Of a DNA stretch of 64,000 bases, positions 10,943 to 22,600 are shown in pieces. Numbering within the stretch: the first letter of the stretch is position 1; each line of letters opens with the position of its first letter. The position numbers were made by a program, and so were the translations under genes. A model generated the notes under the pieces. That model was not told where the DNA came from. It worked only from the letters and a program-made list of their open reading frames with translations, and did no database searches. Source of the stretch: Phylloscopus collybita (lineage: Eukaryota; Chordata; Aves; Passeriformes; Phylloscopidae); contig JAJNNQ010000031.1 in assembly GCA_027886175.1 (NCBI GenBank), positions 1,836,501 through 1,900,500 on the forward strand, given 5' to 3'.

Positions 10943-13520
10943 GTTTTTCTTTAGCAATTAAGCAATTTTTTTAGTGCCTCTTCATGGCAGGAAAACTATG
11001 TTGCAACTTTAATCACCTCTTGGTTTAGGTCTCCTTAAAAACAACCAGGCTGCTCTTTCCATCCTTCCTGCAGCTCATATTTTCCAGACTCTGGGATCAT
11101 TCTGGTTCCTGGTCCCTGCTCCTTTCCCAGGTGTCCTGCATCCTTCTGGAAGGGCTGTGCCAAGAATGGAGCACGGAGCTCCAACCAAAGGCTGGGCCCT
11201 GTCAGGGCAAGGCTGAGTCACTTCTGCTCCAGACAATGGTTGGATGTTGGCTGCTGGTGAAATTCCCCCAAAAAACAACAAATCAAGGTTTTAAAACACC
11301 TTTTTTTTTTTCTGCTTGGAGCTGCTTGGATAAGAAGATGCTCTAGGTAGGAGAATGCATCCAGAGTGAAAACATCCCAAAGGATTTGGCAGCCCTGCCT
11401 GGATTTATCCACCTGCCTTTCCCAGCTCTCTTTGCTTGGATGCCTTGTGTTCAGTGAAAGCCAAAAGTGCTGCAGAAATGGTGTTTTGGGGGAAAGAATT
11501 GATGAAATGTTTACATTTATGGTTTAGACTAACAAGAAAAATCACTTTTTATGGATTTCTTCTTGGAAAAGGTCTTGTTGTATGGATATTTATGGATATC
11601 TTGTTGTCTAGACACAAGATTTCTAAGTTTTTCACACATTTGTTGTCCTTAAGGAAAGACAGGAGAATTTTTTATGATATTCCCCAACTTCTTCTGTCCC
11701 TTATAGGCTTCAGATGATGCAGCTTCCAAAGAATTTGATAACGTGGGAACTTCTTGGCCAATGATGTTACTATTTATTGTCCCAGGGTTAAGTTAAGCTC
11801 TCAGAGAAGATTTTTCTCTTAGAAGTAAATATTTTTAAACCTCCTCTCCTTTGTCCTGTGGCCGAATCCTCCTTGAAACCGATTCCCATCTTTATCAGCA
11901 GCATCAATGAGAGGCAAGAATCGAGCATTGTGTGCAGTGGTGCTTTGGGTTAGAAAAAGCAAACAAAAACCTTCATGTGAAAGTCGAACAAACCCCAAAC
12001 ACTTGGGATTATTAACAGCAGATGTGAGCAGAGAAGAATGGATTCACTCATAAAAAACCTGAACTTTCGCCAAGCGCAAACATTTGAAGCCCTACAGCGA
12101 GAGTTGCTCTTGAGGAAGGAGCTGAACCTATCAACATTTTAAAATGTATGTATTGGGTAGGTGTAAAATAGATATAAAATCAACAAGTGTCTCGGGGATG
12201 CCCCTCTGTTGTCTCCATTTTAAAACGACAGAAATCCAGTCAGAAAGCAGAAAATGCTGTAAACAGAGCGTTCGGCCTGTGGTGCTGAGGGATAGGTAAT
12301 GGGGTAGGGGGATGCCAAGACAAACAGGCTCCAAGGATTGCCAAGAAACTCTGAAAATGAAAAACAACTTGCAGCTCCAGCCAGGGCAAAGCCAACTGCA
12401 ACAATTCTTTTTTTTTTTTTTTTTTGGGGGGGCGGGGGGTGTTATGCAAAAATGAGTGTTCAAGTGGAAAATTAATGTATGCAAAGGGTCAGATGTGTAA
12501 GCCTTTAGGTGGGAGATTTGTTCCTTGGGCATTGAATAGACACCAAATAATCAGAGGTTTAAAAATGATGTCCTTTCACAATATATATTAAATATTATTT
12601 CTTCCTTTACATACCATCTATCTATAAATATATTATAGACATTAATTTGTTGCTGGAGAAATGTCCTTTAGAAATAAGTCAGGTTTTTAAAACACCTTTT
12701 TCACTTTAAATGACTTTGACAAGAAGATGCCTTAGGCAGGAAAATGCATCCAAGAATGAAAGCATCCAATGGGATTTGGCAGGCCTAACGTTAATATATA
12801 TATTTACATAACATATATTATGTTTTTATAGATATAAAAATAAAAATATTACTGCCTGGCAGACGGACATGAAACATCTGGGATTTACACTGGAGGAATT
12901 TTTAAAGCATTTTCTATTCCTTATTTTCACAGTGGTGAAAGGAAGGTTGGAGTTGAATCACCAGTGACCATTCAAGCTCGTGGAGACAATTTTTGGGAAA
13001 AAGACTCTCTGTTCAAGCAGTTTGGGGGAATAAATATTGCTGTAAGCTCCCAGGCTTTAAAAATGGGTAATTCTAAGAAATCCTCCCATGTATGAAATAG
13101 TAGAGATAATTATTTATGCCTACAAAGGCATAAATATACTGCAAGGAATCATTACTTCTGAGAAAGGAATAATAACAATTCCTTTCATCCCCTAAGCTGT
13201 GCATAGGCAGGTTGGGAGTTTTCAGAAGCAAAATATTGCCATGAGTTTGGGAAGGAGAAATTCAGAAAATGATATATTTGGGGAGTGATAACTGAGAAAA
13301 TTTAAACAGGAGGTCCACGGATACTTTGGAAAAATTGGTCATTTTAGCCATCATCCAAATGTCTCCTGCTCCATGTTCTTGATGTGTTGTTCCTGATTGA
13401 TATTCCTGGTAGATGGATTAAAAAGGGAATTTCTTAGCCCCAGGATGGAATTGGATAGGCCGTCATCCCTCTGTACTTTGGAAAAGCTGGAGGGCACTGA
13501 ACTCCTTGGGTGTTTTTTCC
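9291..13520. other. AT-rich intergenic stretch with simple repeats
   Basis: Contains an A-run at about 9845-9873, the T/G tract at 10808-10945, and AT-rich sequence near 12550-12850. No gene, RNA or clear transposon recognised. Confidence 0.6.
10808..10945 (+). repeat. (TTG)n and (TTTTG)n microsatellite
   Basis: Two GTT runs (about 10815-10838 and 10847-10870) are followed by T4G and T5G units to about 10945. Nearly all T and G on the plus strand. Confidence 0.9.
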
Positions 13521-13600
13521 AGAGCAATCCTGAATCACCAAGGCTGGAAGAAACCTTCAGGGTCATCGAGTCCAACCATAAAAACACAGCTGTGGAAAAA
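13521..13600 (-). mobile_element. CR1 3'-end fragment
   Basis: CCTGAATCACCAAGGCTGGA followed by AGAAACCTTCAGGGTCATCG and AGTCCAACC is the complement of a CR1 3' end, short and diverged. Confidence 0.65.
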
Positions 13601-13883
13601 CCAGAAAAAAACAGTCTGGAGTGCAGGGAACAGGGGAAAATCCCTGAATCTCCAGGAGCTGCCTGTTCAGGCTCTCTCTTCCACTTTTTTCCTCAGGATT
13701 CCTCGAGCCTGATGCCTTCCAATGCCTTGGGATGCAGAATTCCAGCACTGCCAGCAGCTCTTTCCACAAAAAACCAGGCGAAGACCTGCTGTCCTCTTCC
13801 TGTGCCCACCATGGGACAAGGTGTCCACCCAGAGTGTGAATCCCAGCTGGACCCAGTGGTCACCTAGGTCTGGAATAGGATGA

Positions 13884-14600
13884 TTTTTAGGACAAACCTC
13901 TCCCTGTGCCATGTCCTGGGCTGGTCCTCCAGGAGATTATCACCAGGCTCCTTCACTCCTCATTTTGTGTGGTATTCCGAAGTTTGTAGGGATTGGCCAC
14001 AAAGAGATAATCCAAATATTACCTTATCACCCTGGACACTGATATGGCAGTGGTGGAATTTGTCCTGGGTCAGACAAGGACTTCTGTCTTCATGAAAACC
14101 AAGCACCAAATTCCTCTGCTGTGCAGCTTGAGGGTAGATTCCTCCTGAATGCCAGCGAGATGGATTTGGTGATGACACACTGGGACTCGTCTCAGCAGGC
14201 ATTGCAGAAGCTGTCCCTCTATGTCTGCAAGTCTCATTTAAAAGGATGTTTAGGACAGTTTAGGAGAAACCTCCCCCTGTGCCATGTCCTGCTCTCCCAG
14301 CCAGGTTCCCCCACTCCCCACTTGGTGCTATTCCAAAGTTTGTAGCTGAATCCAGGGATCCTCCACAGGGATAATCCAATTATCACCCTGGACACCGATA
14401 TGGTGGAATCTCTCCTTGTGCAAAGTCAGCTCAAGGGCAGAACCTCCAGCTCCACAAAAACCGAGCTCACACGTTGATCTGCTTTGCAGTTTGAGGGAAA
14501 ATTCCCCCTGAATCCCAGCGAGATGGATTTGGTGATAACGCTCTGGGATTCCTCTCTGCAGGCATTGCCACAGATGTCCCTTCATGTCTGCAGCACTCAG
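13884..14600 (+). repeat. Two-copy tandem duplication, unit about 363 bp
   Basis: Copy 1 (13884-14232) and copy 2 (14247-14600) share ordered blocks: CCTGTGCCATGTCCTG, CCAAAGTTTGTAG, TATCACCCTGGACAC and GCGAGATGGATTTGGTGAT, at offsets of 356-373 bp. They are diverged by many substitutions and small indels, so the duplication is old. No coding sense seen. Confidence 0.85.
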
Positions 14601-14609
14601 TCCCTACCC

Positions 14610-16190
14610 CCTGCCCGCGGATTTTCTCTCCTCCCTCCCTCTGTCTGCTCCAGCTGCTGAGGAAATGATCTTCCTGTCTTTTCCTAATGACTCAAGATTT
14701 TATCAGCTTCTCTTTGCTACTCGAATTTATTTATTTTAGTGTGATGTGTGAGATCTCTGTCACCCATTTCCTCACTTCTGTGAAGGGCTGAGCTGTGGGT
14801 TTGCTTATATCCACGGGCACAGTTCCCATCCTGTGGGCTCGGGAGAAGCCAGCTGCTGTCTCTGGCATGACCTCACACATGGAATTCCACGATTGCAGCA
14901 TCCAACCCATGCTCCTGGCATTGCCCCCTAATCCTGGAAATTCCTGCTTGCACAACTGGGCTGGAAATGGGTTTATAAAGTAAATTTGTAAAAAAATATT
15001 ATTCCATCATCTTCGGAAATAATGCTTGGAATTTCTCCACTAGGTGGGCCCAATCTGCATCTTCCCTCAGGAATGACCTGCTGGAGGTCTGGGCTTCCAA
15101 AGGAGGCAATCCCAGCTTTTCAGGCTGATGTAAATACTGAGTAAATGATTTGCTGTGGGTAACTCCCACTTTCCTCTTCTAATCATCCTGTTCAGATGTT
15201 TCTTTATTTCCTGTGCCTGTGAGCCACTCACTGTCTCCTTCCCAGATTATCCTGGCGTGCGTGGGTTTTTTATGGAGCTGGAATTCTCTTTCCTTTACTT
15301 CTTTTTTGAAGTCTATTTTCTCTCTTATCTTTCTGATTATGAAATAAATGGAATATCCTATCCCATGGTAACATCACTCCATTAAAGTCATTTTGACGTG
15401 ACTATGGCCTCAACCTCCTTTTTCACATTTATTAAAATCCCCCCTTTGCTTTGTTCACACACTTGGCAGGTTGTGACTGATCACATTTTATTTTTATAGC
15501 ATCAATTTGTCTTTATTTTTCATGCTCTGCCTGTGCTTCTCTTAATCTTGCCAGCTTGAGAGCCATTAGAACACTCCTAAATAACAACTCCAAAGGCAAA
15601 CCAATCCCCTTCAGCGAGATTAATTCCATTGTACAAATACATCCGTGAACTCGAGTTCTTTTAAATCAACACCACATCCAAAGTGTCAAAAATGGATCAA
15701 AATAACCCAGCTAATTGCTCTTAAACATTCCCAGTCATTCCGAGGCTTCAGCAGCTTGTGAGTGGAAAACACAACTCCCTGTTATTTGCAATAGAATTGA
15801 TTAATATTCCTCTGATATTTATCTTGCCCAAGAGTAAATATTATTAAACACCACTCCAGGCACTGTGGAAAAAAAAAAAAAATAACAGTGGGGTAGTAAA
15901 TGGAAAATTAGATTTCTTGCCACTTGAAGATGAAAAGGTAAAACAAGAATTCTTGCAGCTCGCACAAAATAAGTGAAAAAGATATCTCTTCTTGGTGTGA
16001 GGAGTTTTTAAACAGCATGAAAGTGCCCCAGTGGGGTATGAATTACTGCATTTAAAGATGGATATCCATCTTTAATTGTGACTTTGCACTGTCACAAACC
16101 CCAAGTGGCTGATTCAAGTGACAAACTGGGATTTGCATCCAGGCCAAAGGCAGGATGGAACTTCTGCCTGAATTTGGCATCTTGGAACGA
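14610..16190. other. Intergenic, nothing recognised
   Basis: AT-rich sequence with an A-run at about 15869-15882. No gene or clear repeat. Confidence 0.55.
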
Positions 16191-16191
16191 G

Positions 16192-16245
16192 AGGATCTTT
16201 AAGGTCCCTTCCAACCCAAGCCTTTCTGTGATTTCATGGCCTCAA
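16192..16245 (+). mobile_element. CR1 3' terminus
   Basis: GAGGATCTTTAAGGTCCCTT then CCAACCCAAGCCTTTCTGTG and ATTTCATGG match the conserved CR1 3' terminus in plus orientation. Confidence 0.75.
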
Positions 16246-16249
16246 AATA

Positions 16250-17205
16250 TTCAAATTCAGCCTTAGAAAAAGTGATGATCAAACCTTTCCTTGCTATCAT
16301 TGCCACAATGGATTACCCCAATGAAAATTAGATTCAGTTTTGTTTCCTTTTGTTTTATTCCAGTTTTCTGATTTTTTTTTTTCCCCATGTCCGTGCTTCC
16401 ATCCTGGTGGAACATGGGGAGAGTTTAATATCCGATGGTTTGCAGATGAAATCCAGGTCTTTTCCAGGAATCCCAGCCCAACCTGAGCAGATTTTCAAAG
16501 CTCCCAAGCTGGCAGTGTCATCCCAGAAGTTCTGGTCTCCCTGAATAGTAGCAGCTGCATCCCATTAAATAAATCAATATCCCGAATTTAGAGCAGGGTG
16601 ATGAAAGCAGAATGAATCATCTTTCCCCAAAAGCTGGTGATACAAATTTACCAAAATTTACTGCCTGTGGAATATCCGAGGCTTTGATGCAGGACTCTTC
16701 CTGCCAGTACACTCATCCTGGGAAAGGTAATTCCTGAGGAATTCAAGAGATTTCAATATATTTTCTTTCTTTCCATAACTGCTTTTTACCCGACTTGTAA
16801 AAAAAGTTTTCTCCTCCCTAAAACTTACTCAGTTCTGTGTGGTGAAGTAATAAAAACACAAATTCATTCAGTGAATTTTAAGGCTGAATAACACCAGAGT
16901 AGATATTTAATGCTGACTTAACGTGAAACTTTTCAGATCTAAACCAGAAAATTAAGGGTTAAGAGCCACTTCTTTTAAAGCTAAACACAGGAAAGTAACT
17001 TTAGCCAGAATCAGTGTCATAAAAAACAGAGTTTAAAAAAATCCTGTAAAAACTAAACTGTTTTTAGGAGTTGGTAACACTTGGAAATGAGCTGGGCTGG
17101 GAGCTGTTGGGTCTTTATCCTCAGAAGGTGCCTTGTGTACAAGAGTGAAGGCAGAAATTGGAATATGAGTGCATCCAAAACAATTCAGCTCTGGGTTATT
17201 TGGGG
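16250..17205. other. Intergenic, nothing recognised
   Basis: AT-rich unique sequence; no gene signal. Confidence 0.5.
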
Positions 17206-17573
17206 GGAAAATGGAAAAAATTAAAAGGGAAAGGGAAGAAGGCAAAGGAGAAAATGGAAAGGGAAAGGAGATGGGAAAGAGAAAAAGGCAACGAGAAAGG
17301 GAAAAGCAAAAGGAAAAGGAAAAGGACAAAGGACAAAGGACAAAGGAGAATGAAAAAGGGAAAGGAGAAGGAAAAAGGGAAAGGAAAAAAAGGAAAGGAA
17401 GATGAAAAGGAAAAATGGAAAGGAGAAGGAGAAGGAGAAGGAGAAGGAGAAGGAGAAGGAGAAGGAGAAGGAGAAGGAGAAGGAGAAGGAGAAGGAGAAG
17501 GAGAAGGAGAAGGAGAAGGAGAAGGAGGAGAAGAAGGAGGAGAAGGAGGAGAAGAAGGAGAAGGAGAAGGAAA
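17206..17573 (+). repeat. Purine tract ending in a (GGAGAA)n array
   Basis: About 370 bases are almost all A and G on the plus strand. The core at about 17417-17525 is a near-perfect GAAGGA hexamer array of about 18 units, then GGAGGAGAA variants. Mirror symmetry of such tracts favours triplex DNA. The poly(Glu-Gly), (Lys-Glu) and poly-Leu open frames are repeat read-throughs. Confidence 0.95.
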
Positions 17574-17579
17574 CACAAC

Positions 17580-18495
17580 CCCTGAAATCTCCTGTATTTC
17601 CCCTGAAATCTCCTGTATTCCTGCCTGTCAGAGGAGGTGTCTCCGTGGAGAAGGAAGTGGGACTCCGACAGAAAGGAAGGAATCACTCCTCCATCAATCC
17701 TTGCCTTCCCCCTGGCAGGCAGATAAAGGATGTGAAATCCTCCCCAGGCCGTGCTGGGCATTCCCAGCTCCCTCTGCCAAACCCCCCAGGCTCGGGCTGG
17801 AAGGAGAAGCTGCATTCCCCGAGCTCGGGAGCTCCCCACCGGCTCTGCTCCCAGTTAGGTTTGGTAAAGCGGGAGATCAGGTCTGGAATGCCAGCCTAGA
17901 GGGACGGGATCCCAGGGTTTGTCAGGACTGGGGAGCGGGATGAATTAAACCAGGGGTGTTAATGAAGCGACCCCAACACACTCAGCTCTCATTAACAGCT
18001 TCTCAGAAATGACCTTTCCTCACCACTCACCAATTTTTCCAGGAATGTGTCATGGCCAAAGCTCCAGGACACTGAGATTATTCTCCTTCCTAGAAATATC
18101 CACATGAGCAATTCCTATGTTTTAACTTGCACGTATTCACTTTTTAATTCATCTCAGCTGCACCATGGCTTTCTATTTAAGACTTTCTCTTCGCTTGACG
18201 CTCAGTGTTTCTTTCAAGAATGGATTGTATGAAATAATTTTGGGGAGTCAAAAAAAAAAAAAAGGGGGGGGGGGAGAAATGTCACAACTGCTTTCAAAAA
18301 AAGCAATTTTTCAAAAATTTCAAAAAATTCTAGAGACTGAGGCACTTATTTAAATACTACAAAAAAGATTACCTTGGTAGTTTTTATTCAGAGTTATATT
18401 CTTTCAGAAATCCTGCTGACTGTAGAGTTTGGCAAGAAATAGAAAAGGTGGTTGGTTGGTTGGTTGGTTGGTTGGTTGGTTGGTTAGTTGGTTTT
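17580..18495. other. Intergenic, simple repeats only
   Basis: Holds an A-run then G-run at 18250-18274 and a GGTT tetramer array at 18451-18486; otherwise nothing recognised. Confidence 0.55.
18451..18493 (+). repeat. (GGTT)n microsatellite
   Basis: About nine perfect GGTT units, then one TAGTTGG variant. It stands immediately before a CR1 3' end in minus orientation, a common place for simple repeats to grow. Confidence 0.9.
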
Positions 18496-18499
18496 TTAT

Positions 18500-18752
18500 A
18501 GAATCATGGAATTCCAGAGTGGTTTGGGTTGGAAGGGACATTAAAGACCTTGGGCAGGGACACCTTCCACTATCCCAGGTTGATCCAACCTGGCCTTGGA
18601 CACTTCCAGGGATCCAGGGACAACCACAGCTTCTCTGGGCACCCTGTGCCAGGGCCTCCCCACCCTCCCAGCCAGGAATTCCTTCCCAAATCCCATCTCT
18701 CCCTGCCCTCTGGCAGTGGGAAGCCATTCCCTGTGTCCCACAGAATAACACT
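18500..18752 (-). mobile_element. CR1 3' fragment
   Basis: Starts with AGAATCATGGAATTCCAGAG and GGTTTGGGTTGGAAGGGACA, the complement of the CR1 3' end, and continues collinearly through CCTGGCCTTGGACACTTCCA to GGGAAGCCATTCCCTGTGTC. Confidence 0.9.
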
Positions 18753-18759
18753 TTTGTCA

Positions 18760-21495
18760 AGCACATCTCCACACCTGCTTTCCCTGCCCTCTCATTTACA
18801 TCTTCTCAGCACAAACTGGGCTGCACTTGGAATTTATTCGGCCTCAATAAACCACTGATCTTCCCTGCAACACCAACAGTCCCATTTGCCATGAGTTTAA
18901 TTCCATCATTTCGTTAACAGTGCGGTGATTTTCCGAAGAACAGGGATGGGATTCAGGCCTGCCAAAGTGCATCTCAGATGATTCCTTCTGCATTGTTTGC
19001 TTTCAGCAGCCGTGCTGGGATTAATTCCCAGCCCAGGGCATTGCCTCATAGCGCTGCTTCCCGGGACACACAGCCCAGGGAAGCTGGAACGTCCCCAACT
19101 CCTGCTGGATGCGGCTCAGAATCCTTCCTGGGAAGGATGGAGGTTGGTAGAGAGAATTCATCTCACCCTGCTGCTTGTGTTGGGAGGGGAATTGCAATTG
19201 TTTATGTGAGGCAGGCATTGGACACCTAATCAGGGTGTCAGATGTTTCTTGTCAGGTCTGTTCTTGTCAGGTCTGTTCTCCTCCTTTGCCTGGCTAGGAG
19301 AAAAAAAGGAGCTGAGACCAGGACTGGGTTTGTGCTGCCTACAATGTTGGCCCCTTAAAACACAACCTGGAACTTGTGCTGGGGTCCTCTGTCCCTCAGC
19401 AGAGGAGATTGAAGCCCTGTCACCCTGCACTAAGTCATCCTTCACCCTCACTGAGCTGACCCTGCTCATCACCCCCCTGGGGTGGCCCAGGATGAGCTGG
19501 AGTGGAGAAAGGAGCCAGCTAAACCCAGCTTTATTCTGCATTAATTTTGAAGCCAGTTCATTTCCCAGCCTGGATTGGCTGCATGGATTCCCAGGAGAAG
19601 CGGGGAATTGAAGGACAGGAAACTCCTTGAGGGATCCACGTGTTCTTGGAGTCTCGCTGTCATCAGAGTCTGACAACCCCAGATTTTGGTGCCTCAGCAG
19701 TGAGATCCAGAACTCTTATCCTGATGGATTTTGAGGCTGCTTTTTGCAGCCTAAGTTACCACCTACAGATCCTGAGAACACAATAAATGTGAGATCCCAA
19801 TCCACCCCTCAACATCGGCATCAAGGACAGAGATGTCTTTGTTTGCCTGAGGTCTGTAGGGGGTTTTTTCCTCAGTAATTTAGTAGGGATTCCTGAGGAT
19901 GGGAGGTGGTACAGCAGTCTCCATGACTGTGTCCTGCTTGTGTGATAACGTGCAGCTCCTTCAGGAAGAACCTGGAAATATATTTCCTTTTCCCCAGGTA
20001 CTAATAAACTAATACAAAAGCACAGTCCATTTTCCAGACTCTGGAAATCCTGGAGATGAGCAGGGAAGACACCGCTAATTCCCAGACATCTGATTTCCAT
20101 TTACTTCCCTCTTTAAATCTGTTGTAACTTTAAAAGAACCCAAATTTTGCCCCCTGAAGGTAATGTCATGAGATTCTTAACTGAGCTGTGGTCAAACAGT
20201 TTTGGTATCAACAAACTGTGAAACTTCCTCCAGCTTAATCAGAGTGTTTCTTGCTGTAGAGGAGTCCTAATCATGATTATTTCAAGTTTCCAGCTCAGCT
20301 TCCTGGGTTTATCCAGAGTTTTTCAGGCTCCTGAAGAGCAAGTTTGGAATCAATGCAGGCAGCTCAGGGAGTTGTAAAGCTTTTTGTACTCCATGCTATA
20401 TTTTACCCCTTGATTTTCCCCGCTAGCTAAAATCCTCAGAGTTATGAAATCCACGCTTTTCCCTTTTCTCTGCTTCGCATGTGGCTGACACCAGAAATCC
20501 ACAACACCCAGAAATCCACTCAGCTATCAACTCCAAGTCAACCCCATTGCAGTGAAGGAGCTTGGCCCAGGTCAGCATCTCCAATAAATTCCCTTTACCA
20601 AACAAGCACAAACACATTGTTCAGCTCAAATCCCAAAGCTGGCCGTGTAACCAGACTGACGTTGCTCGTTCCCTGGAGTTCGGGGAAACAAAGCTCCTTC
20701 AGATCCCAACATGAGCACGGTCACTGGAGAGCAGCCCACCACCCTGACACTTGAATCTGAAAATCTGCGGGACTTAGGTCATAACAGAACCACCTCCTCC
20801 TCCCTGGCTACTCCAGCAAACCTCTCCCTTTTACTCATTAGTAACCAGCTTTGTGTTTACAAAGCAATAGTAAACATTGCTAGCCATTGTCAAGGCAGAA
20901 AACAATAATAAAAACAATAATAAACCCTCAAATGCAGGGTCAGAGTTTCATCACTTTTCTGGAGAAACAGGGAAGGACTTTTGAAGCTGCTGTAACAATC
21001 CTGCTGTGGGTAAAACTCCCAGTGAATTCAGTGGCATGAGGTGATCACTACCCAAGCAGGGAGGGCAATCCAAGATTCCCTTTGTGGAGCCAGTGAAAAC
21101 AAAAATTCTGAAAACCCTTAATCTGGCTGCTCCAGCACAGACCTCCTCGAGAGTGCTCACAGAGCCCAACCAATTCCACCACAGAGCTTCGCTGTTATCC
21201 GGCTCCGTCTGCTTTCGCTCCAAAAGCAGAGTCCACATCTGCTGAAGTGACAATGTCAGCGTTTACACTTTCCCCAACTATTTGGCATATTTCGAATTTT
21301 TGAGGATTAATTTCTTGAACAGTCAGCGCTGTTTGACTGCAACCCATACAAAATCCCTTGGCCAATGAGTACAAGCCTGCTTGCAATTTTAAGGGGAACG
21401 CGAAAAGATCCGTCAGCTTAGTTTGAAAGGAAACCTGAAAGTAATATACTTCATTTCTCTTCTTAGTCGAGGATATGGACTCTTTCCTTTAGTTG
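18760..21495. other. Intergenic, nothing recognised
   Basis: No supported gene. A minus-strand open frame of 63 codons (21386-21195) has ordinary amino-acid composition but no start context or homology I recognise. Confidence 0.5.
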
Positions 21496-21500
21496 TCTAT

Positions 21501-21790
21501 GTGGAATCATGGAATGGTTTGGATTGGAAGGGACTTAAAGATCCCATTCCAACCCCTGCCATGGGCTGGGACACCTTCCAGTGCCCCAAACTGCTCCAGC
21601 CTGGCCTTGGACACGTCCAGGGATCCAAGGGCAGCCACAGCTTCTCTGGGAATTCCATCCCAACTCCTCCTCACCCTCCCAGCAGGAATTCCTTTCCAAT
21701 ACCCACCCAAATCTCCTCTTTCCCAGTGGGAAGCCGTTCCTGTCCCTCCATTCCTGGTTCCCAGTCCCTCTTCAGCCTTTTACCCTCCCT
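21501..21790 (-). mobile_element. CR1 3' fragment
   Basis: GTGGAATCATGGAATGGTTT, GGATTGGAAGGGACTTAAAG and the following collinear CR1 sequence to about 21790. Confidence 0.9.
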
Positions 21791-22129
21791 TGGATGACAA
21801 CCCAGCGCTTTCTCTTCCTCAAAAAGATCACCACTGAAATCAAAGTGAGTTTATTTTTCCCAGAAACCTCTTCAGAGGCCACACTTCGGTGACGAGCTGA
21901 CACTCGGTTCTCCAGAATTCCTCTACACATTAATTTCTTGGAATGCGGCATCTCCATCCGCAAGGGCTCTTTCTAACCGGGATGCTTTTTGCCACAGAAG
22001 GAAACCATATTCCTTACAACGCAACACGTGATTCCAGAGAATTACAAAATAAACGCACAAACAAATAAATACATACACAAACAAGCTCAGCAGAGTCCGC
22101 TAAGTTTGTGTCACCTGATTTCACAGACG

Positions 22130-22600
22130 AGCCCAGGCGGGACGGGCGAGCAGCGGCTCCGCCGTGAGGCGATGGCGGCCGCCCTCACGTCTGCCCTGAG
22201 GGCGCTGCTCCAGCGCCCCTTCCCAGCCCTCCACTCCCCGCCTCTTCCCGGGATTTCGCCGTTTTTTCCACATTTGTGCCCGTCAGCCTCACCAGGGCTG
22301 GGCTGAGCGGTGGCCGGGGCAACACCTTCACCCTCACACCACACACACGGCCCCCGCTACCCCGGCGGTTCCCCCGCGGCTCCCCGGGCGTGTGAGGGGC
22401 CGGCCGGCCTGCGGTCCCTCCCTCCTCCGTGGCCGGGAAGCGAAAGCGAAAGGCGGTCCCGGCCGGGCTCTGGAGGTGCCTGAGGAGCCGCCGGGAGCTG
22501 CCGGAGCTCCGCGTCGCGACCCCGGCCCGGCCCCGGCCGTGTCCATCGGGAGGTGAGCGATGAGAGACCCCCTCGGGTCCCCCGCGGCGGAGGAGGAATC
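22130..22600 (+). promoter_or_regulatory. NMI: CpG island and promoter of NMI, with non-coding exon 1
   Basis: A GC- and CpG-rich block of about 470 bp, unlike its flanks. It ends in a strong splice donor CGGGAG|GTGAGC, with the exon's last base at 22552. This is the likely donor of a 5' untranslated exon, since the first NMI coding exon has its own acceptor at 25066. No TATA box is evident. Transcription start is inferred to lie downstream of the IRF element at 22436-22453. Confidence 0.75.
22436..22453 (+). promoter_or_regulatory. NMI: IRF/ISRE-type element of NMI
   Basis: GGAAGCGAAAGCGAAAGG holds two perfect GAAA cores spaced by GC plus a degenerate third, fitting the IRF consensus GAAANNGAAANN. 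It lies about 100 bp upstream of the exon 1 donor in the CpG island. NMI is interferon-inducible in mammals, so the element fits. Confidence 0.8.

Noticed and set aside
17033..17943. Poly-Leu, Glu/Gly and Lys/Glu frames
   Set aside because: Hexamer purine repeat read in different frames, no gene signal.
21195..21386. 63-codon minus frame with ordinary composition
   Set aside because: No family recognised, no splice or promoter context; length is within chance.
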